From Myxococcus guangdongensis (GTDB lineage: Bacteria; Myxococcota; Myxococcia; Myxococcales; Myxococcaceae): 64,000 bases of DNA. Under the pieces are notes generated by a model. It was not told the origin of the DNA, did no database searches, and saw nothing but the letters and a program-made list of their open reading frames with translations. Below, in pieces: positions 61,218 to 64,000 of the stretch. A program made the position numbers and the translations under genes. The first letter of the stretch is position 1; the number at the start of each line of letters is the position of its first letter. The stretch lies in assembly GCF_024198255.1 (NCBI RefSeq), contig NZ_JAJVKW010000007.1, positions 490,741 through 554,740 of the forward strand. Direction: 5' to 3'.

Positions 61218-64000
61218 TCACTCCTGCCCTTCGAATCCTGGGATGACCGCGTCGATTCCCACCCGCATGTCCGGCGAGGCCAGCACCGCGTCGAGGAGCG
61301 CGGAGAAGGCCTCACACAGCCGCCGTGCGGTGTCGGGTTCGAACAGGTCGGTGTTGAACTCCAGCAGCCCGGAGAAGCCGTCCCCCTGTTCCTGCAGCGA
61401 GAGCGTCAGCTCGTAGATGGAGGCACCGCGGTCCGACGGCATCGGCATCAAGGTCAGCTCCGGCAGTACGAGCGATTCTGCGGGAGTGTTCTGGAGCACG
61501 AACATCACCTGGAAGAGTGGCGCCCGGTTCTGCTGTCGCTGGGGGACGAGGGTGTCCACCACCTGGTCGATCGGCACCTCCTGGTGCGCGTAGGCGCCGA
61601 GGGTGACGTCGCGCACCCGGGCCAGCAGCTGCCGGAAGGAGGGATTGCCGCGCACATCCACGTTCAGCGCGACGGTGTTGACGAACAGACCGATGAGGGA
61701 CTCCACCTCCGGGAGCGCGCGGTTCGCGATGGGCGAGCCGATGACCAGCTCCTCCTGTCGAGCCCGGCGGCAGAGCAAGGTGCCGAACAGGGACAGCAGC
61801 GCCATGAACGGCGTCACCCGCTCGCGCTGACACAGCAGGTTGAGCGCGGCACTGCGCGCGCGGCCCAGCGACACGGGAATCCAGGTGCCGTTGAACGTCC
61901 GGGTGGGAGGACGGGGCTTGTCGAGGGGCAGCTCCAGCAGCTTCGGCGCCTTCGCCAGGGCGTTGCGCCAGTAGGACAACCGGGACTCCAGCTCGACACC
62001 GGACAGCCAGCGGCGCTGCCACGCGGCGTAGTCGGGATACTGGATCACCAGCGGAGGCAGCGACGGCGCCGTACCGCGAGCGAAGGCGGTGTAGAGGTGG
62101 ACCACCTCGCGGGTGATGACGCTCTCGGACCAACCATCCGAGAGGATGTGGTGCTTGCTGAAGATGAACAGGTACTCGTCGTCCGCCAGGCGAATCAGGC
62201 CGCCGCGCACCAGCGGCCCCTGGGTGAGGTCGAAGGGCTTGCGCGCGTCGTCGGCGATGCGACGCAGGACTTCCTCTTCCCGGTCCTCACGGGCTCGGAA
62301 GTCCTCCAGCGGCAGGTTGATTCGCGACATCGCGGCGACCTTCTGGACGGGCTGGCCGGCTTCCTCGGTGAAGGTGGTGCGCAGCGACTCGTGGCGATCC
62401 ACCAGGGCCTGGACCGCGGCCCGGAGCGCATCGGGGTTCAGCGCGCCCTTGAAGCGGTACGCCGCCGGCTGGTTGTAGGCCGTGGACTGGGGATTGGCCT
62501 TGAACAACTTCCACAGGCGCTCCTGTGAATAGGACAGCGGCACCGGCCTGTCGCGTTGCGCGGGAACGATGGGAGGCAAGCTCGCCAGCGGCGCGCGCGG
62601 CGCGGCTTCGATGCGTCGGGCCAGCGCGGCCACGGACGGCGCCTCGAAGAGCGTCGTCAGGTGGATGTCCGCCTTGAGCCGGTTGCGGATGCGCGCCACC
62701 ACCTGCGTGGCCAGCAACGAGTGCCCACCGAGGCTGAAGAAGCTGTCGGTGACGCTGACCCTCGGCAGCTTCAGCACCGACGCGAAGGCCTCCGCCAGCT
62801 GCGCCTCCAGCGTGTCCCTCGGCGCCACGAAAGGCGCCACGCCCCTCAGGCTCGCCAGGTCCGGCGCCGGCAGCTTCGCCCTCGCCACCTTCCCACTCGG
62901 CGTCAGCGGCAGCGCCTCCAGCCGCACCAGCGCCGGCGGCACCATGTGCTCCGGCAGCTTGCGCCCCAGCGCCTCCTTCAGCGCCTCCGGCTCCCACGCC
63001 TCACCCGCCCTCGGCACCACGTACCCCACCAGCCTCCGGTCCCCCGGCGTCTCCTCGTGCACCCCCACCGCCGCGTCCTTCACCCCCTCCATCTCGCGCA
63101 GCGCCGCCTCCACCTCCGCCAACTCAATCCGGTAGCCCCTCACCTTCACCTGCGCGTCCAGCCGCCCCAGGAACTCCACCACCCCGTCACTCCTCCACCT
63201 CGCCCTGTCTCCCGTCCGGTACAGCCTCGCTCCCACCTCCCTCGTGTACCCGTCCGGCACGAAGCTCTTCGCCGTCAGCTCCGCCCTCTCGTGGTACCCC
63301 TGCGCCAGCTGCGCACCTCCGATGTGCAGCTCTCCCGCCACTCCCACCGGGCACAGCCGCCCCCTCTCATCCAGCACCAGCAGCTTCGTGTCCGGCAGCG
63401 GCACTCCAATCGGCGGCAGCCTCGGCCAACTCCCCGCCGGCCCCTTCAACCGGTGCGCGCTCACCACGTGCGTCTCCGACGGGCCGTACTGGTTCTCCAG
63501 CACGCACCCCGGCAGCTTCTCGAAGAAGGCCACCACCGCCGGCGTCACCTGCAGCTGCTCTCCCGCCGTCACCACCTCTCGCAGCGACTCGGGGACTCGT
63601 GCCCCGTGCGCCACCGCGTCCGCCAGCGCCTGCAGCGCCACGAAGGGCACGAAGAGTCTCTCCACCCGCTGACTCGCCATGAAGTCCAGCAGCGCTGGCA
63701 CGTCCTGCCTCAGCGCCGCCGGCGGCACCACCAGCGTCCCTCCCGCGCTCCACGTCGCGAAAATCTCCTGGAATGACACGTCGAAGCTCAGCGACGCGAA
63801 TTGCAGCGTCCTCGCCTCCGCCTTCACCGAGTGCGCCTTCTGCCACAGCAAGAGGTTGCACAGCGCCGCGTGTGACAGCGCCACCCCCTTCGGCTTCCCC
63901 GTGCTCCCCGACGTGTACACCACGTAGCACGTGCCACCCGGTGGCACCGCCCTCGGCGGCGCCAACTCCGGCCGCCTCGCCACCTCCTCCGCCTCCTCGT
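61218..64000 (-). CDS. Non-ribosomal peptide synthetase, C-terminal part (A-PCP-C)
   Basis: The frame enters from beyond the right edge; at least 927 residues are visible. The adenylation domain is caught from motif A3 (CYVVYTSGSTGKPKGVALSH), then A5 NQYGPSETHV, A7 YRTGDRARW and A8 GRLDAQVKVRGYRIEL. The carrier protein FFSLGGHSLLATQVVARI follows with its phosphopantetheine Ser. The terminal condensation domain has PLSYSQERLWKLF, the active-site KHHILSDGWS (HHxxxDG) and VGSPIANR-like strands. The chain ends in a condensation domain with no thioesterase. Hand alignment of the selectivity residues gives D-V-Q-F-V-A-Q-V-V-K, proline-like. The alpha-oxoamine synthase gene follows at six bases. Confidence 0.93.
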   Translation of the reverse strand, partial: EEAEEVARRPELAPPRAVPPGGTCYVVYTSGSTGKPKGVALSHAALCNLLLWQKAHSVKAEARTLQFASLSFDVSFQEIFATWSAGGTLVVPPAALRQDVPALLDFMASQRVERLFVPFVALQALADAVAHGARVPESLREVVTAGEQLQVTPAVVAFFEKLPGCVLENQYGPSETHVVSAHRLKGPAGSWPRLPPIGVPLPDTKLLVLDERGRLCPVGVAGELHIGGAQLAQGYHERAELTAKSFVPDGYTREVGARLYRTGDRARWRSDGVVEFLGRLDAQVKVRGYRIELAEVEAALREMEGVKDAAVGVHEETPGDRRLVGYVVPRAGEAWEPEALKEALGRKLPEHMVPPALVRLEALPLTPSGKVARAKLPAPDLASLRGVAPFVAPRDTLEAQLAEAFASVLKLPRVSVTDSFFSLGGHSLLATQVVARIRNRLKADIHLTTLFEAPSVAALARRIEAAPRAPLASLPPIVPAQRDRPVPLSYSQERLWKLFKANPQSTAYNQPAAYRFKGALNPDALRAAVQALVDRHESLRTTFTEEAGQPVQKVAAMSRINLPLEDFRAREDREEEVLRRIADDARKPFDLTQGPLVRGGLIRLADDEYLFIFSKHHILSDGWSESVITREVVHLYTAFARGTAPSLPPLVIQYPDYAAWQRRWLSGVELESRLSYWRNALAKAPKLLELPLDKPRPPTRTFNGTWIPVSLGRARSAALNLLCQRERVTPFMALLSLFGTLLCRRARQEELVIGSPIANRALPEVESLIGLFVNTVALNVDVRGNPSFRQLLARVRDVTLGAYAHQEVPIDQVVDTLVPQRQQNRAPLFQVMFVLQNTPAESLVLPELTLMPMPSDRGASIYELTLSLQEQGDGFSGLLEFNTDLFEPDTARRLCEAFSALLDAVLASPDMRVGIDAVIPGFEGQE

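Overview
The window looks like the chromosome of a fruiting-type myxobacterium (Myxococcota, probably Myxococcaceae). The DNA is very GC-rich, with strong GC3 bias and long antisense open frames as a by-product. It carries a lipoprotein toxin and immunity pair of the Sit kin-discrimination type, two methyl-accepting chemotaxis proteins, many exported lipoproteins and beta-barrel proteins, and two secondary-metabolite loci. No rRNA, tRNA, IS element or convincing CRISPR array was seen.

Layout. 1-6.0 kb: small exported or membrane proteins, an ankyrin-SUKH fusion, an OmpR-type response regulator with its sensor kinase (which has a proline-rich periplasmic repeat), and an ECF sigma factor. 6.3-13.5 kb: a complete GlgE alpha-glucan operon (glgE-treS-mak-glgB) closed by a strong hairpin. 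13.5-14.05 kb: a geneless, relatively AT-rich stretch with four copies of a short repeat. 14-16.6 kb: a flavodoxin-fold oxidoreductase, a DUF2019 protein and a secreted glycan-binding-like protein. 16.6-26.2 kb: a class I lanthipeptide cluster (LanC, precursor, LanB, membrane fusion protein, C39-peptidase ABC exporter, metallo-beta-lactamase-fold protein) whose predicted core peptide has a single Cys. 26.2-31.9 kb: an orphan HlyD/RND-type adaptor, a His-rich membrane MCP translationally coupled to a RedB-like thioredoxin-fold protein, a 32-residue membrane peptide, and an isoprenyl synthase/GbsR regulator/GGCT-like operon. 32-38.8 kb: an MFS transporter, the SitA-like AHH nuclease toxin with an Imm11-type immunity protein, a second MCP, a small Cys-rich lipoprotein and a DnaC-like ATPase. 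38.9-43.8 kb: an M20 amidohydrolase, an exported barrel, a SugE/Gdx guanidinium exporter preceded by a guanidine-III (ykkC-III) riboswitch, and a SulP transporter. 44-55 kb: an AspT-type aspartate:alanine exchanger, other transporters and exported proteins, periplasmic L-asparaginase and aspartate 4-decarboxylase. 55.3-64 kb: a formylglycine-generating-enzyme homologue, ornithine cyclodeaminase, and a minus-strand biosynthetic operon entering from beyond the right edge: NRPS (A-PCP-C), alpha-oxoamine synthase, CitE-like lyase, MaoC hydratase, quinone-type oxidoreductase.

How the parts fit. TreS, Mak, GlgE and GlgB convert trehalose to branched glucan through maltose-1-phosphate. In the lanthipeptide locus the precursor and LanC are transcribed away from LanB, the exporter and the MBL-fold gene; a stem-loop between precursor and lanC probably sets their ratio. 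Asparaginase, aspartate decarboxylase and the Asp/Ala exchanger could form a decarboxylation/antiport energy cycle. Ornithine cyclodeaminase could supply proline to the neighbouring NRPS, whose adenylation code reads as proline-like by hand alignment. All assignments come from reading motifs; no database search was possible.
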